Below are positions 25,468 to 33,679 of a DNA stretch of 62,070 nt, piece by piece; positions within the stretch are counted from its first letter, which is position 1, and each line of letters starts with the position of its first letter. The stretch spans positions 1 to 62,070 of the forward strand of contig JAHJBZ010000037.1 in assembly GCA_018813295.1 (NCBI GenBank). The letters run 5' to 3'. The stretch comes from Patescibacteria group bacterium (GTDB lineage Bacteria > Patescibacteriota > Gracilibacteria > UM-FILTER-43-11). Made by a program: the position numbers and the translations under genes. The notes beneath the pieces were generated by a model. The model had not been told where the DNA came from. It worked only from the letters and a program-made list of their open reading frames with translations, and ran no database searches.

Positions 25468-26051
25468 CGTCGCTGTGGAGGCGTTCATAAACTCACTGTG
25501 GATGCGCACTTTGTGCTGTGGAATTGCTTTATTGTGGTTTTTTTTATTGACTAAATTATTTGAAATTGCTATAAAGCTATCCTGTATTTAAGTATTTTAA
25601 TGAATAATTAGTATTAACATGTTAGTAACAAAAGTAGAAGATTTGAGGATTTATCAAATTGCAGTGAAGTTAAGAGATGAAGTTTATGAAGAAGTCCATC
25701 GTATTCCTTTTTATTGGAAAAATGATGACGTACGGCAAATAAAAAGATCATCATCTTCGGTTCCATCTAATATTGCCGAAGGTTTTGGACGAAGATTTTA
25801 TAAAAAACAACTTGCTCTGTTTCTGAGCTACGCAATAGGTTCATGTGAAGAAACGCCAAATCATGCTTTTTCCTTACATAAAAGTGGATATATTACTTTA
25901 GAAAAAGCAGAATATTTTCAAAAAAAATATAAAGATCTACGCATTAGAACTATTAAATTTCGTAGCCATCAGCTTAAAAAACCACAATAAAGCAATTCCA
26001 CAGGCCATTAGGCCGCATCCACAGGAAAGAAGTGGCGCCTCCACAGCGACG
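25468..26051. mobile_element. candidate mobile unit: IVP-type gene enclosed by ~76-bp inverted repeats
   Basis: The left arm 25468-25545 and right arm 25976-26051 are imperfect inverted repeats. Perfect blocks are CGTCGCTGTGGAGGCG (16 bp, outer ends), CTGTGGATGC (inner) and a 28-bp block, 25516-25543 with 25976-26003, beginning CTGTGGAATTGCTTTATTG. The enclosed single gene encodes a four-helix-bundle protein of the kind found in 23S rRNA intervening sequences. The stop codon of that gene lies in the right arm. The unit sits in the short gap between accessory island 1 and fusA. That it moves, or folds and is processed as RNA, is inference. Confidence 0.7.
25619..25990 (+). CDS. four-helix-bundle protein, 23S rRNA intervening-sequence (IVP) family
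   Basis: The 123-aa protein matches the S23/IVP family: DLRIYQIAVKLRDEVYEEVHRIPFY at the start, IKRSSSSVPSNIAEGFGRR in the middle and a helical second half with LSYAIGSCEETPNH. Family members form pentameric barrels of four-helix bundles with a basic face. They occur in 23S rRNA IVSs and, as the Avd subfamily, near diversity-generating reverse transcriptases. No rRNA or reverse transcriptase is seen here. The last codons (KKPQ-stop) are encoded by the right inverted repeat. Confidence 0.88.
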   Translation: MLVTKVEDLRIYQIAVKLRDEVYEEVHRIPFYWKNDDVRQIKRSSSSVPSNIAEGFGRRFYKKQLALFLSYAIGSCEETPNHAFSLHKSGYITLEKAEYFQKKYKDLRIRTIKFRSHQLKKPQ

Positions 26052-26064
26052 TAAGGAGCGTAAA

Positions 26065-28161
26065 TTAAGATGTAATCCCTCTCGCCTCCTTAATCTTTTC
26101 CGCCACATTATTCGGCACCTTCGCATAATGAGCGAATTCCATAGTGTAACTGGCACGGCCTTGGGTCATAGAACGGAGGTCGGTTGCATAACCGAACATC
26201 TCTGCAAGCGGAACTTTGGCATTAATAGTTTTAGCTTCACCACGGTCACCCATTGCTTCAATCTGTCCACGTTTAGAATTTAGGTTGCCCATAACATCAC
26301 CCATAAATTCTTCCGGCACTACAACTTCAACCGACATCATCGGCTCAAGAAGAACCGGATTTGCCTTTTTGGCACCGCGTTGGAAACAGATGGAAGCGGC
26401 CATTTTAAATGCAAGTTCGGATGAGTCCACATCATGGTAAGACCCATCGTAAAGCTCTACTTTTACATCCACTATTGGGTAACCAGCAATCACACCACGA
26501 GTTAATGCCTCTTGCACACCTTTATTCACAGGTTGGATAAATTCTCTTGGAATGCGTCCTCCAACGACTGAGTCAATGAATTCATAACCTTTACCAGCTT
26601 CGTTAGGAGAAATGCGGAGAAGTACATGACCATATTGACCACGGCCACCGGTTTGCTTTGCGTATTTTTCCTCTTCTTCAACTTCAATCTGAATGGTTTC
26701 ACGATAAGCAACTTGTGGTTTGCCGACATTCGCTTCTACTTTGAATTCGCGTTTCATGCGGTCGACGATAACTTCCAGATGAAGTTCACCCATTCCGGAG
26801 ATGATGGTTTGATTGGTTTCTTCGTCGGTTTTAATACGGAAAGTTGGATCTTCTTCAGCAAGTTTTTGGAGTGCAAGAGCCATTTTCTCCTGATCCGCTT
26901 TGGTTTTAGGTTCAATGGCAATTGAGATAACAGGCTCCGGAAAAGTGATTGATTCAAGAATTACTTTTTGACCGCCATCATCAACTAGCGTGCTACCGGT
27001 TCGAACTGATTTTAGACCGATTACAGCGCCGATATTACCAGCTGAAATTTCCTGAATTTCCTTACGGTCATTTGCATGCATTTGTACAAGACGGCCGATA
27101 CGCTCTTTTTCTCCCTGACTGGAGTTGTAAACATAAGAACCGGATTTAAGTGTGCCGGAATAAACGCGCACAAAACAAAGGCGGCCAACGTAAGGATCGG
27201 TTGCGATTTTGAAAACAAGTGCGCCAAGCGGTTCACTTGGATCAGCATGGCGTTCAACAATTTGCTCTTCGTTATCAGCCAAATGGCCTTTTATCGGCGG
27301 AACATCAAGCGGTGATGGAAGGTAATCATTTACCGCATCCAGAAGCAGCTGAACACCTTTATTTTTAAGGGCAGTACCCGTAAGAACCGGAACAAATGTG
27401 TTTGCAATAACAGCACGGCGAATCGCAGCTTTAATATCCGCAACACCATACTCCCCGCCTCCAAGATATTTCTCCATGAACTCCTCATCTCCTTCAGCAA
27501 CTTTTTCGAGCATTTTACCTCTCCACTCTTCCGCTTGAGCTTTCATATCATCCGGGATTTCAATCTCTTCCATTTCTTTACCCATATCATCTTTATATAT
27601 TGTCGCTTTCATCTCAATAAGATTGATAAGCCCTTTAAAGCCAGCTTCAATTCCGATAGGAAGCTGGATTGGAGCCGCAGTTTTTGTTAAGCGATTGATA
27701 ATACTTTGAAATGACTTAAAGAAATCCGCACCGGTTCTGTCTAATTTGTTGATAAAACACATGCGGGGAACCATATATTTATCGGCTTGTCTCCATACAG
27801 TTTCAGACTGAGGTTCAACACCTGCAACACCATCAAATACAACAACACCGCCATCCAGAACACGCATTGAGCGCTCTACTTCAGCGGTGAAATCCACATG
27901 GCCGGGAGTGTCGATAATATTATATTGATAATCCTTCCAGAAACATGTAGTAGCAGCGGATGTAATGGTGATACCACGTTCCTGCTCCTGTTCCATCCAG
28001 TCCATAGTAGCCTCACCTTCATGCACTTCACCAATTTTATAATTGATTCCGGTATAATAAAGAACACGTTCGGTAACAGTAGTTTTACCTGCATCAATAT
28101 GCGCGATAATACCGAAATTACGTACCATATCGAGTTGCTTTTTGTAGTCAATGTCAGCCAT
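26065..28161 (-). CDS. fusA: elongation factor G
   Basis: The translocase GTPase (698 aa) has AHIDAGKTT (G1), RGITITSA (G2), DTPGHVDF (G3) and NKLD (G4). Domains II-V are complete, including GMGELHLEV and the C-terminal [24 protein letters not shown]. It stands alone: rpsG is 19.5 kb upstream and tuf 7.8 kb downstream on the same strand, each separated by an island of surface-protein genes. Confidence 0.99.
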   Translation of the reverse strand: MADIDYKKQLDMVRNFGIIAHIDAGKTTVTERVLYYTGINYKIGEVHEGEATMDWMEQEQERGITITSAATTCFWKDYQYNIIDTPGHVDFTAEVERSMRVLDGGVVVFDGVAGVEPQSETVWRQADKYMVPRMCFINKLDRTGADFFKSFQSIINRLTKTAAPIQLPIGIEAGFKGLINLIEMKATIYKDDMGKEMEEIEIPDDMKAQAEEWRGKMLEKVAEGDEEFMEKYLGGGEYGVADIKAAIRRAVIANTFVPVLTGTALKNKGVQLLLDAVNDYLPSPLDVPPIKGHLADNEEQIVERHADPSEPLGALVFKIATDPYVGRLCFVRVYSGTLKSGSYVYNSSQGEKERIGRLVQMHANDRKEIQEISAGNIGAVIGLKSVRTGSTLVDDGGQKVILESITFPEPVISIAIEPKTKADQEKMALALQKLAEEDPTFRIKTDEETNQTIISGMGELHLEVIVDRMKREFKVEANVGKPQVAYRETIQIEVEEEEKYAKQTGGRGQYGHVLLRISPNEAGKGYEFIDSVVGGRIPREFIQPVNKGVQEALTRGVIAGYPIVDVKVELYDGSYHDVDSSELAFKMAASICFQRGAKKANPVLLEPMMSVEVVVPEEFMGDVMGNLNSKRGQIEAMGDRGEAKTINAKVPLAEMFGYATDLRSMTQGRASYTMEFAHYAKVPNNVAEKIKEARGITS

Positions 28162-28200
28162 TTTTAAAAGAAAATTATTTAATTAAAAATTTGCGAAAAA

Positions 28201-28228
28201 AGTATACAGATTAGTGCAAAAAAGACAA
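28201..28228 (-). promoter_or_regulatory. sigma70-type promoter for fusA
   Basis: On the minus strand TTGTCT (28228-28223), 16-nt spacer, TATACT (28206-28201), ~40 nt before the fusA ATG. It gives fusA its own transcription after separation from rpsG. Confidence 0.7.
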
Positions 28229-28235
28229 GAGAATA

Positions 28236-28378
28236 TTGTCTGAACTGTGATTCATGTGATTATCCTGATGGCCATGATTTTTATATATACGTACATCGTA
28301 GAGACGTTGCATTGCAACGTCTCTACGAATGGAAATCATAAAAATCATTTCAATCATAAGAAATCACAGTTCAGACAA
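28236..28378. repeat. nested inverted repeat with central REP-like palindrome
   Basis: Outer arms TTGTCTGAACTGTGATT (28236-28252) and its exact complement (28362-28378) enclose CATGATTTTTAT/ATAAAAATCAT and a central palindrome GTAGAGACGTTGCA-T-complement (28298-28326, extendable to 28296-28328). The element fills the divergent gap between the fusA and GGDEF promoters. It may be a MITE/REP-type element mobilised by the RAYTs. Confidence 0.85.
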
Positions 28379-28393
28379 AAGGGTCACTAGACA

Positions 28394-28422
28394 TTGATTT
28401 TATGTCCTATTTAAGGTATAAT
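28394..28422 (+). promoter_or_regulatory. sigma70-type promoter for the GGDEF gene
   Basis: TTGATT (28394-28399), 17-nt spacer, TATAAT (28417-28422). The AAGGTATAATAT context is identical to that of the promoter at 29992-30020. Confidence 0.75.
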
Positions 28423-28456
28423 ATACAGATACGATCATAATTCGTAATTCGTAATT

Positions 28457-29530
28457 TTGAATTCGAAATTGAAACATATTTGGTTAAAAGAAAAAAACCC
28501 GCTCCTGGCAGGTGTGTTTATTTATGCAGATGCACAACAAGGCCCTTCCCCCACTTTTGAAGATTTAGAAGCAAGAGCGGATAGGCTTTATTGTCCATAT
28601 CTTGAAGAGCTATATCTAAATTCACCCAAAGCCAGAGAAGACACAGAAAGCACAATCAGCACTATTAGAGCATGGATGGGAGATATAATACGTTTGGGTA
28701 AACAGGGTTTGGTGGATGAACTGACACAAATGTATAACAGAAGATATTTTGATGAAGAGATGAAAAGGGAATTTGATCGCGCAAAAAGATATGGAACAAC
28801 ATTTTCATTGTTAATGCTAGATATCGATAAATTCAAAGAGGTAAATGATGCCCTGGGTCACCCAGGTGGAGATAAGGCACTAAAAATGGTTGCAAAAATA
28901 ATAGAAAAAGTTATGAGGGATACAGATATTGCAACACGTTATGGTGGTGAATAATTTGGAATCATCTTGCCGAACACAGGTAATGCCGACGCCATAACCG
29001 CCGCAGAAAGAATAAGATCTGGCATGAAAGAAGAATTAAAACCATTTTTAATACAAGAATATGGTGACCTAGCCGAACAGTTAATGGGCACGGTATCCAT
29101 TGGTATAGCAACTTTTAGAGGAGAGGAAAAGGCTGAAGAAATAGTGGAAAGAGCAGATAGAGCTTTATACAAGGCAAAAGGAACTGGAGAATTTGAGGGT
29201 CTGGTACCAGAAGAAATGCTAAGAAATCGTGTCGTTAATGGAGACACGGAACTCACGGGCATCCATGATCAAAGGGCAGAAATACAAAAAACAATGGCAT
29301 CACCAGAAATAACCAGGTTAATAAGATTGGCTATTGAAGGGTTCAGTGATGAAGAAGTGCCAGACAAAGAAGGCTACTTGCAGGAAATAACTGAAATAAT
29401 ATCAAATCTACCTGCAAAACTAATAAGAAAAATACCTGACAGGATCGAAACATCTGGAAAATACCCTGACTTATTAATGAATGAACTCAGACATTTAGCA
29501 GAAATTGCAAAACGTGAAGAAGCGGCTTAG
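28457..29530 (+). pseudogene. GGDEF-domain (diguanylate cyclase) gene with in-frame stop in the signature motif
   Basis: Two open segments in the same frame (28457-28954 and 28955-29530) join across one TAA at 28952-28954. The protein reads DELTQMYNRRYFDEEMKREFDRAKRYG, LLMLDIDKFKEVND and GHPGGDKAL. It then reads RYGGE-stop-FGIILPNTG, where intact GGDEF proteins have RYGG(D/E)EF. One base change (GAA to TAA) in the catalytic motif explains it. The first segment starts at TTG 28457 because no ATG is available. A C-terminal helical extension of ~100 residues follows. Either it is a young pseudogene, or the stop is read through, or it is an assembly error. Confidence 0.85.
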
Positions 29531-29534
29531 ATAA

Positions 29535-29819
29535 CTAAAAAACTAACTTAAGCTGCTGTTTAAATCTAACCCTAAGAAATCTGGTTGTTTCTCCTCTTTT
29601 TATAGCTGTTTGTTCATCAGGCCTAATTTCAAAATTAGCAGCAGGATTTTGCGCTAATGCAAGCACACCCTCTATCAGCTGTCTATCAATTTCTGTCGCC
29701 CTTTCAGGACCAGCAATATCTCTCTGCTCCAAAAGCATCAAAAGAACAGAGGAGTTAACACGAGCAGTAGCCCTTTGATCAGGAGTTACCTCCGAGTATT
29801 GAGGAGATGAAACTGACAT
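29535..29819 (-). CDS. small hypothetical protein
   Basis: A 94-aa soluble protein, convergent with the GGDEF gene with only 4 nt between stops. It has helical stretches (DQRATARVNSSVLLMLLEQR, RATEIDRQLIEGVLAL) and a basic C-terminus (RFLRVRFKQQLKLVF). No family is recognised. A good promoter 24 nt upstream supports it being real. Confidence 0.6.
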   Translation of the reverse strand: MSVSSPQYSEVTPDQRATARVNSSVLLMLLEQRDIAGPERATEIDRQLIEGVLALAQNPAANFEIRPDEQTAIKRGETTRFLRVRFKQQLKLVF

Positions 29820-29842
29820 AAAAATCTATCTTAATGGGATTT

Positions 29843-29871
29843 ATTGTATGACCTTTTTTTAAAATTGTCAA
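29843..29871 (-). promoter_or_regulatory. sigma70-type promoter for the 94-aa protein
   Basis: On the minus strand TTGACA (29871-29866), 17-nt spacer, TACAAT (29848-29843), giving a leader of about 17 nt. Confidence 0.72.
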
Positions 29872-29991
29872 TATTAAAGGGTTTATTATACAACATATCA
29901 ATTTTTATGCAACAAATTAAGAAATTTACAAGTCAAAAATCTTAAGCAATTTTCAAAGACCATATTTTTAAAATCATGCAAATACATATGA

Positions 29992-30020
29992 TTGATTTTT
30001 GGCTTCAAATAAGGTATAAT
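29992..30020 (+). promoter_or_regulatory. sigma70-type promoter for the first giant surface gene
   Basis: TTGATT (29992-29997), 17-nt spacer, TATAAT (30015-30020). The start point near 30027 places both possible start codons (30061, 30097) and the alternating tract inside the transcript. Apart from this and the opposite promoter, the 240-nt gap shows nothing else. Confidence 0.75.
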
Positions 30021-30060
30021 ATTTAGATTTAAATCAATTGAAAAAACAAAAATAAAACTG

Positions 30061-33000
30061 TTGCGCAATAATATTTTACATACATTTTGGCTTGTTTTGT
30101 ACCACGCACACGCGTGCACGCGTATATATATACGCGCATGCATGGTCGTGTTATTTTTGTGTTTAGCTTTCACTATCACAAACAACGCACTAGCTCAAAG
30201 TAGTAGTGCAAGTTACAGGTTGGACTACGAACGTAATGTTTCCGACGCCGGTTACAAAACATCTGCAAGCTACAACCTGATCGGTGCTATCACCAGCTTT
30301 AGCGCAGAAGGAGACTCTGCGAGCTACAACATGAGAAATGTTTATGCGGGACTCGCCTTTGCTCCTATTGGCCCTACTTGTGGCAATGGTGTGATAGAAG
30401 GAACTGAACAATGTGAAGGAAACAATTTCAACGGATTAACTTGTGCCAGCTTTGGTCACACCCAGGGATTTTTAACATGTGTGAGCTGCCAGATTGTAAA
30501 CCAATGCTGGAGCCCTCCTAGCGGTGGAACTGTTTGTGGTGATGGATTTAGAGAAGGCGGTGAACAATGTGATGATGGAAACAAAATAAGTGGTGATGGA
30601 TGTTCTGCGGGCTGCCGAATTGAATACGCTGATTGTGGTAATGGAATTATAGAACTTGGAGAAGAATGTGATGATGGAAATGTAAACACAGGCGACGGAT
30701 GTACTCCTACATGTAAAGTTGAAGGCGGAGAGGGTGAAGGTGAAGGAGAGGGTGAAGGTGAAGGTGAAGGAGAAGGAGAAGGTGAAGGTGAGGGTGAAGG
30801 TGAGGGTGAAGGAGAAGGTGAAGGTGAGGGTGAAGGTGAGGGTGAAGGTGAAGGTGAAGGTGAAGGTGAAGGAGAGGGTGAAGGAGAAGGAGAGGGTGAA
30901 GGTGAAGGAGAGGGTGAAGGAGAAGAAGAATTCGAACCATTACCTCCAACACTAATTCCTGAGAAAGTTAGAGGTGTAGCACCTGAACTTACATTCCACC
31001 AATTCCACTATGAAAGTTATGAAACCGGTGGAATGATCACAACATTAGACGAAACACCATTCGTTGTTGTGCAAATGTCACCAGACTCCACCTACGAAAT
31101 GGTTATTCTGGATGCAAATGGTAATGCAGTAAGCCGCCAGGGTGTACAAGCTGATCCGAATGGAATCCTGAAAGCTGAATCGGTGCCATATCTGGATTAC
31201 GAAACTTACACGATAGAGCTTTACAACATCAATCATGAACTTGAAAAAGAATTCCGAGTAACTATCGAAGACCGCAAATATCGCTTACATGAAGTTTTGA
31301 CAGTTAGCGGAGAAGAGGAAAAAGAAACTATTTGCTTAGGAGGATTTAGTAAAAATACAGAAGAAAAACAATTTATCGACGGTGAGGGAAAACCGGAAAC
31401 AAGATACTTCGCTTATTTCCAATCTCTTAAAACACCGCCAAGATGGAAGGTTAACCCGATAACCATAGTCAAAGTAACTGCGGATACAGAAGGTAAATTC
31501 AGAATTCCAATTCCGGAACATCTGGAAGCAGATGCATATCATGTTGATATCGTGCAGGTTTATGAAGACGGAAAAGTTTCCAGAAATAAGAGATATACAT
31601 TTGCTTTAACAGAAGAAACCGAAATGCCTATTTGGGTTTTAATCTCAATTTTGTTAATGACAATCTTGGGGCAATTAAATCGAATAAAGAGACTTCTTGG
31701 AATTGGAAATGGATTTAAGACATACATGTTCATGACCAAAGAAGAAACGAAGAAGGAATTAATCTGGTCAGCACTGCTTGTTGCTTCAATAGCAATGCTC
31801 AGTCAGGCAAAACGAATTAAAGGAATATTTAAACCCAGACATGGATTCACATTCAGAACGTTCATGAGTTTGCTTTTAATTCTGACATTTGGATTAAGTC
31901 AAAATGCTCATGCAGTGGTTACAACACCGCAAGTATTTATTTACGAAGGAAAATTACTCAATCCTGCCAACGTTCCAATCACAACCGCTCAAACATTCCG
32001 TTTCTCTTTGTGGTCATCTGATGATCTAGTTGCAGGAGATATTGTTGCCGGAGCGATTAATGTTGCAGCACCAGCATATGGTGGCTGGCAAGAGGCTCAG
32101 ACTGTAACACCAAATATTGATGGTACTTTCTTCTTTGAACTTGGAAGTGTTACGCCATTACCGGATATGGTTATCGGCACTCACGACTTTTTGCAGGTGG
32201 AAATCAAAGTAGCCGGAGCATTAGATACAACTTACGAAGTTATGGATCCAAGTGGTGATGCCGGAGCAGACGCTGATGACCGTCAAACCATCGGCCAATC
32301 TCCATTCACGGATAATGCAGATTTTATCGACAATGCGGAGGTGGGTGTCAGCTCTGGCGATCTAGCATTATTAAGTGCGGGAGATGTTTGGAATATCAGC
32401 TTCATACCTGGAGGAACAAATGCAGACACTTTTGTGATTGATTTCGACGACACAGTGGGTGCAGGAGGAACAATCGATTTGCAGTTTGGAAATGCACTAG
32501 GTGCAATTTTAGGATTTGATGTTACAAGTGATTGGTTTGAATTTAATAACGATGTAAACATTAACTCAAATGATGTAAATACAGCACCGATTTTAACATT
32601 GGAAAATACCGCTGGAGATGTTCAGATGTTCCGAACTGATATCACTCCGGAAGCCAGCGTAACCGGTTCTATCGGAGACATAGCAATCGACGGAACAAAC
32701 GGTAATGCCTACATAAAAAATTCAGGTAATGGAACTAATACCGGATGGATACAAATCGGAGGACAGAGAGTAAGACAAATGGTCTTCAATCCTGAATACG
32801 AAGATGCAGTAGCTATTGGTGATGGTGGTGGTGATAACCGGGGAACATTAACATCACAATACATCGACGCCGGAGCTACAAAATACAACTTCGCTGAATG
32901 GACTACTGCAAAAGGGGTTATGCAGGATGTAGACATAGTTTTCTCAATAAAACTTCCTGATGATTTCATCAGCTTTACAGCTACGCCTTTGCAGGTAATT

Positions 33001-33252
33001 TATAGAACCAATGATGCAATTTTAGCTAACAACAAAGTAGATATAACTCTTTTTGATACAACTGATGCCGCTGTTCCATTAGCAGGAGCAACTAATTTAG
33101 CGAGTGCAAGTTGGAGCACTGCCAACATTACTTTTGGTGGTGCCCCGACTTTCACAGCCGGTCAGAACATAGCACTAATCGTCAAGCTCTCGGCGGTAAA
33201 CGGAAGTTTCGCCAGAGTCGCAGACGTAGTGTTTGACTACAACGGCTCATAA
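30061..33252 (+). CDS. giant surface protein 1: DUF4215 repeats, Gly-Glu spacer, tail-fibre-like half
   Basis: The 1063-aa product begins at TTG 30061 or 30097. ATG 30142 would start inside the signal peptide (CMVVLFLCLAFTITNNALA) and lose its basic part. Residues ~100-220 hold three DUF4215-type units (CGDGFREGGEQCDDGN, CGNGIIELGEECDDGN). Residues ~223-290 are a (GE)n spacer, followed by a beta-rich region. A membrane helix lies near 522-540, and a second signal-like segment (MSLLLILTFGLSQNAHA) near 603-620. The C-terminal half has the DLQFG module (~nt 32427-32560), a GSIGDIAIDGTNGNAYI fibre motif and an end domain (VFNPEYED...LPDDF) shared with the next gene. It looks like a fusion of two secreted proteins. 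Confidence 0.82.
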   Translation: MRNNILHTFWLVLYHAHACTRIYIRACMVVLFLCLAFTITNNALAQSSSASYRLDYERNVSDAGYKTSASYNLIGAITSFSAEGDSASYNMRNVYAGLAFAPIGPTCGNGVIEGTEQCEGNNFNGLTCASFGHTQGFLTCVSCQIVNQCWSPPSGGTVCGDGFREGGEQCDDGNKISGDGCSAGCRIEYADCGNGIIELGEECDDGNVNTGDGCTPTCKVEGGEGEGEGEGEGEGEGEGEGEGEGEGEGEGEGEGEGEGEGEGEGEGEGEGEGEGEGEGEGEGEGEGEEEFEPLPPTLIPEKVRGVAPELTFHQFHYESYETGGMITTLDETPFVVVQMSPDSTYEMVILDANGNAVSRQGVQADPNGILKAESVPYLDYETYTIELYNINHELEKEFRVTIEDRKYRLHEVLTVSGEEEKETICLGGFSKNTEEKQFIDGEGKPETRYFAYFQSLKTPPRWKVNPITIVKVTADTEGKFRIPIPEHLEADAYHVDIVQVYEDGKVSRNKRYTFALTEETEMPIWVLISILLMTILGQLNRIKRLLGIGNGFKTYMFMTKEETKKELIWSALLVASIAMLSQAKRIKGIFKPRHGFTFRTFMSLLLILTFGLSQNAHAVVTTPQVFIYEGKLLNPANVPITTAQTFRFSLWSSDDLVAGDIVAGAINVAAPAYGGWQEAQTVTPNIDGTFFFELGSVTPLPDMVIGTHDFLQVEIKVAGALDTTYEVMDPSGDAGADADDRQTIGQSPFTDNADFIDNAEVGVSSGDLALLSAGDVWNISFIPGGTNADTFVIDFDDTVGAGGTIDLQFGNALGAILGFDVTSDWFEFNNDVNINSNDVNTAPILTLENTAGDVQMFRTDITPEASVTGSIGDIAIDGTNGNAYIKNSGNGTNTGWIQIGGQRVRQMVFNPEYEDAVAIGDGGGDNRGTLTSQYIDAGATKYNFAEWTTAKGVMQDVDIVFSIKLPDDFISFTATPLQVIYRTNDAILANNKVDITLFDTTDAAVPLAGATNLASASWSTANITFGGAPTFTAGQNIALIVKLSAVNGSFARVADVVFDYNGS
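30103..30144. other. 42-nt perfectly alternating purine/pyrimidine tract (Z-DNA-prone)
   Basis: Every step from C30103 to G30144 alternates pyrimidine-purine. It includes the 18-bp perfect palindrome centred on TATATATA (30119-30136) flanked by CGCG. It lies in the N-terminal coding region of the first giant gene and encodes the basic part of its signal peptide. Confidence 0.9.
30725..30930 (+). repeat. hexanucleotide GGNGAR tandem repeat encoding (Gly-Glu)n
   Basis: About 34 copies of GGTGAA/GGAGAA/GGTGAG/GGAGAG without interruption. A six-base unit changes length by two residues per copy and never shifts frame. The spacer would be an extended, strongly acidic linker. Confidence 0.95.
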
Positions 33253-33311
33253 CATTTGACCTTTGACATTTGACTCCCGCTAAGCGGAATTAAATGTCAC
33301 ATGTCAAATGT
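33252..33311 (+). terminator. nested hairpin after giant gene 1
   Basis: ACATTTGAC (33252-33260) pairs with GTCAAATGT (33303-33311), and TGACATTT with AAATGTCA inside. The tip is CCGCT-A-AGCGG (33277-33287). The left arm is itself a heptamer array (TTTGACC, TTTGACA, TTTGACT). It is weakly T-rich afterwards. It may be a terminator or a repeat element. Confidence 0.5.
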
Positions 33312-33502
33312 GAAAAATATATTTTCTAACCCCCACGCCTATGTAACACAATAAAGAGCTTAAAGATTTATGAATAAGATTACGACTTTAAATCAAAAAT
33401 CTAAAATCGCTAATCTTAAATCTAAAATCGTTAGCCAACATCCTTCCCCCATTGTTTATCTATATATACCTATACATAACAGATGAGTGATGGCGGGAGT
33501 TA

Positions 33503-33631
33503 GGAATCATATCAAGCGCTATGATTCCCCTGCAGCTTTTCCGCAGGGCATAAGGAAAAGTGACAATTGCTGTCAATAAACAGAAACGACTCCTTTCGAT
33601 CGATAATTGAAAGCGAGGATGGTAACCTCGC
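33503..33631 (+). ncRNA. candidate structured 5' leader RNA with H-type pseudoknot
   Basis: In the 427-nt gap before giant gene 2, five helices follow one another. They are GGAATCATA/TATGATTCC (33503-33528), CCTGC/GCAGG (33529-33547), TGACA/TGTCA (33561-33575), CTTTCGAT/ATTGAAAG (33593-33613) and GCGAGG/CCTCGC (33613-33631). The loop of the second, CTTTTCC (33536-33542), is exactly complementary to GGAAAAG (33554-33560), forming a classical H-type pseudoknot with 2-nt and 5-nt loops. It lies 49 nt before the start codon. It matches no riboswitch I know. The rest of the gap (33312-33500) is AT-rich with no clear promoter. Confidence 0.6.
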
Positions 33632-33679
33632 CAAAAACTACCAAAATTATTTTATTTAAACATTTTAATACTTAATATT

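Noticed and set aside
25468-26051. Fragment of a 23S rRNA gene around the IVP gene
   Set aside because: No rRNA-like sequence is seen on either side. The flanks are surface-gene and fusA sequence.
28952-28954. Recoding of stop codons (e.g. TGA as glycine, TAA read-through) as a genome-wide feature
   Set aside because: All other genes are full length under the standard code, TGA ends map and RAYT A, and this single internal stop is TAA. A point mutation is simpler.
29898-30185. 95-codon open frame on the minus strand across the promoter region of giant gene 1
   Set aside because: It covers a good + strand promoter and the start of a real gene, has no recognisable features and has low-complexity AT-rich composition.
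30707-30952. Leu/His-rich open frame on the opposite strand of the same tract
   Set aside because: It arises from the hexamer repeat read backwards. The composition is an artefact.
30719-30955. Open frame of Lys-Val repeats overlapping the (GE)n tract
   Set aside because: It is only the +1 shadow of the hexamer repeat in giant gene 1. It has no start signal and no continuation.
33503-33631. Assignment of the leader structure to RNase P RNA, SRP RNA, tmRNA or c-di-GMP riboswitches
   Set aside because: Their conserved cores are not present. Only short matches such as AGAAAC were seen, which are not sufficient.
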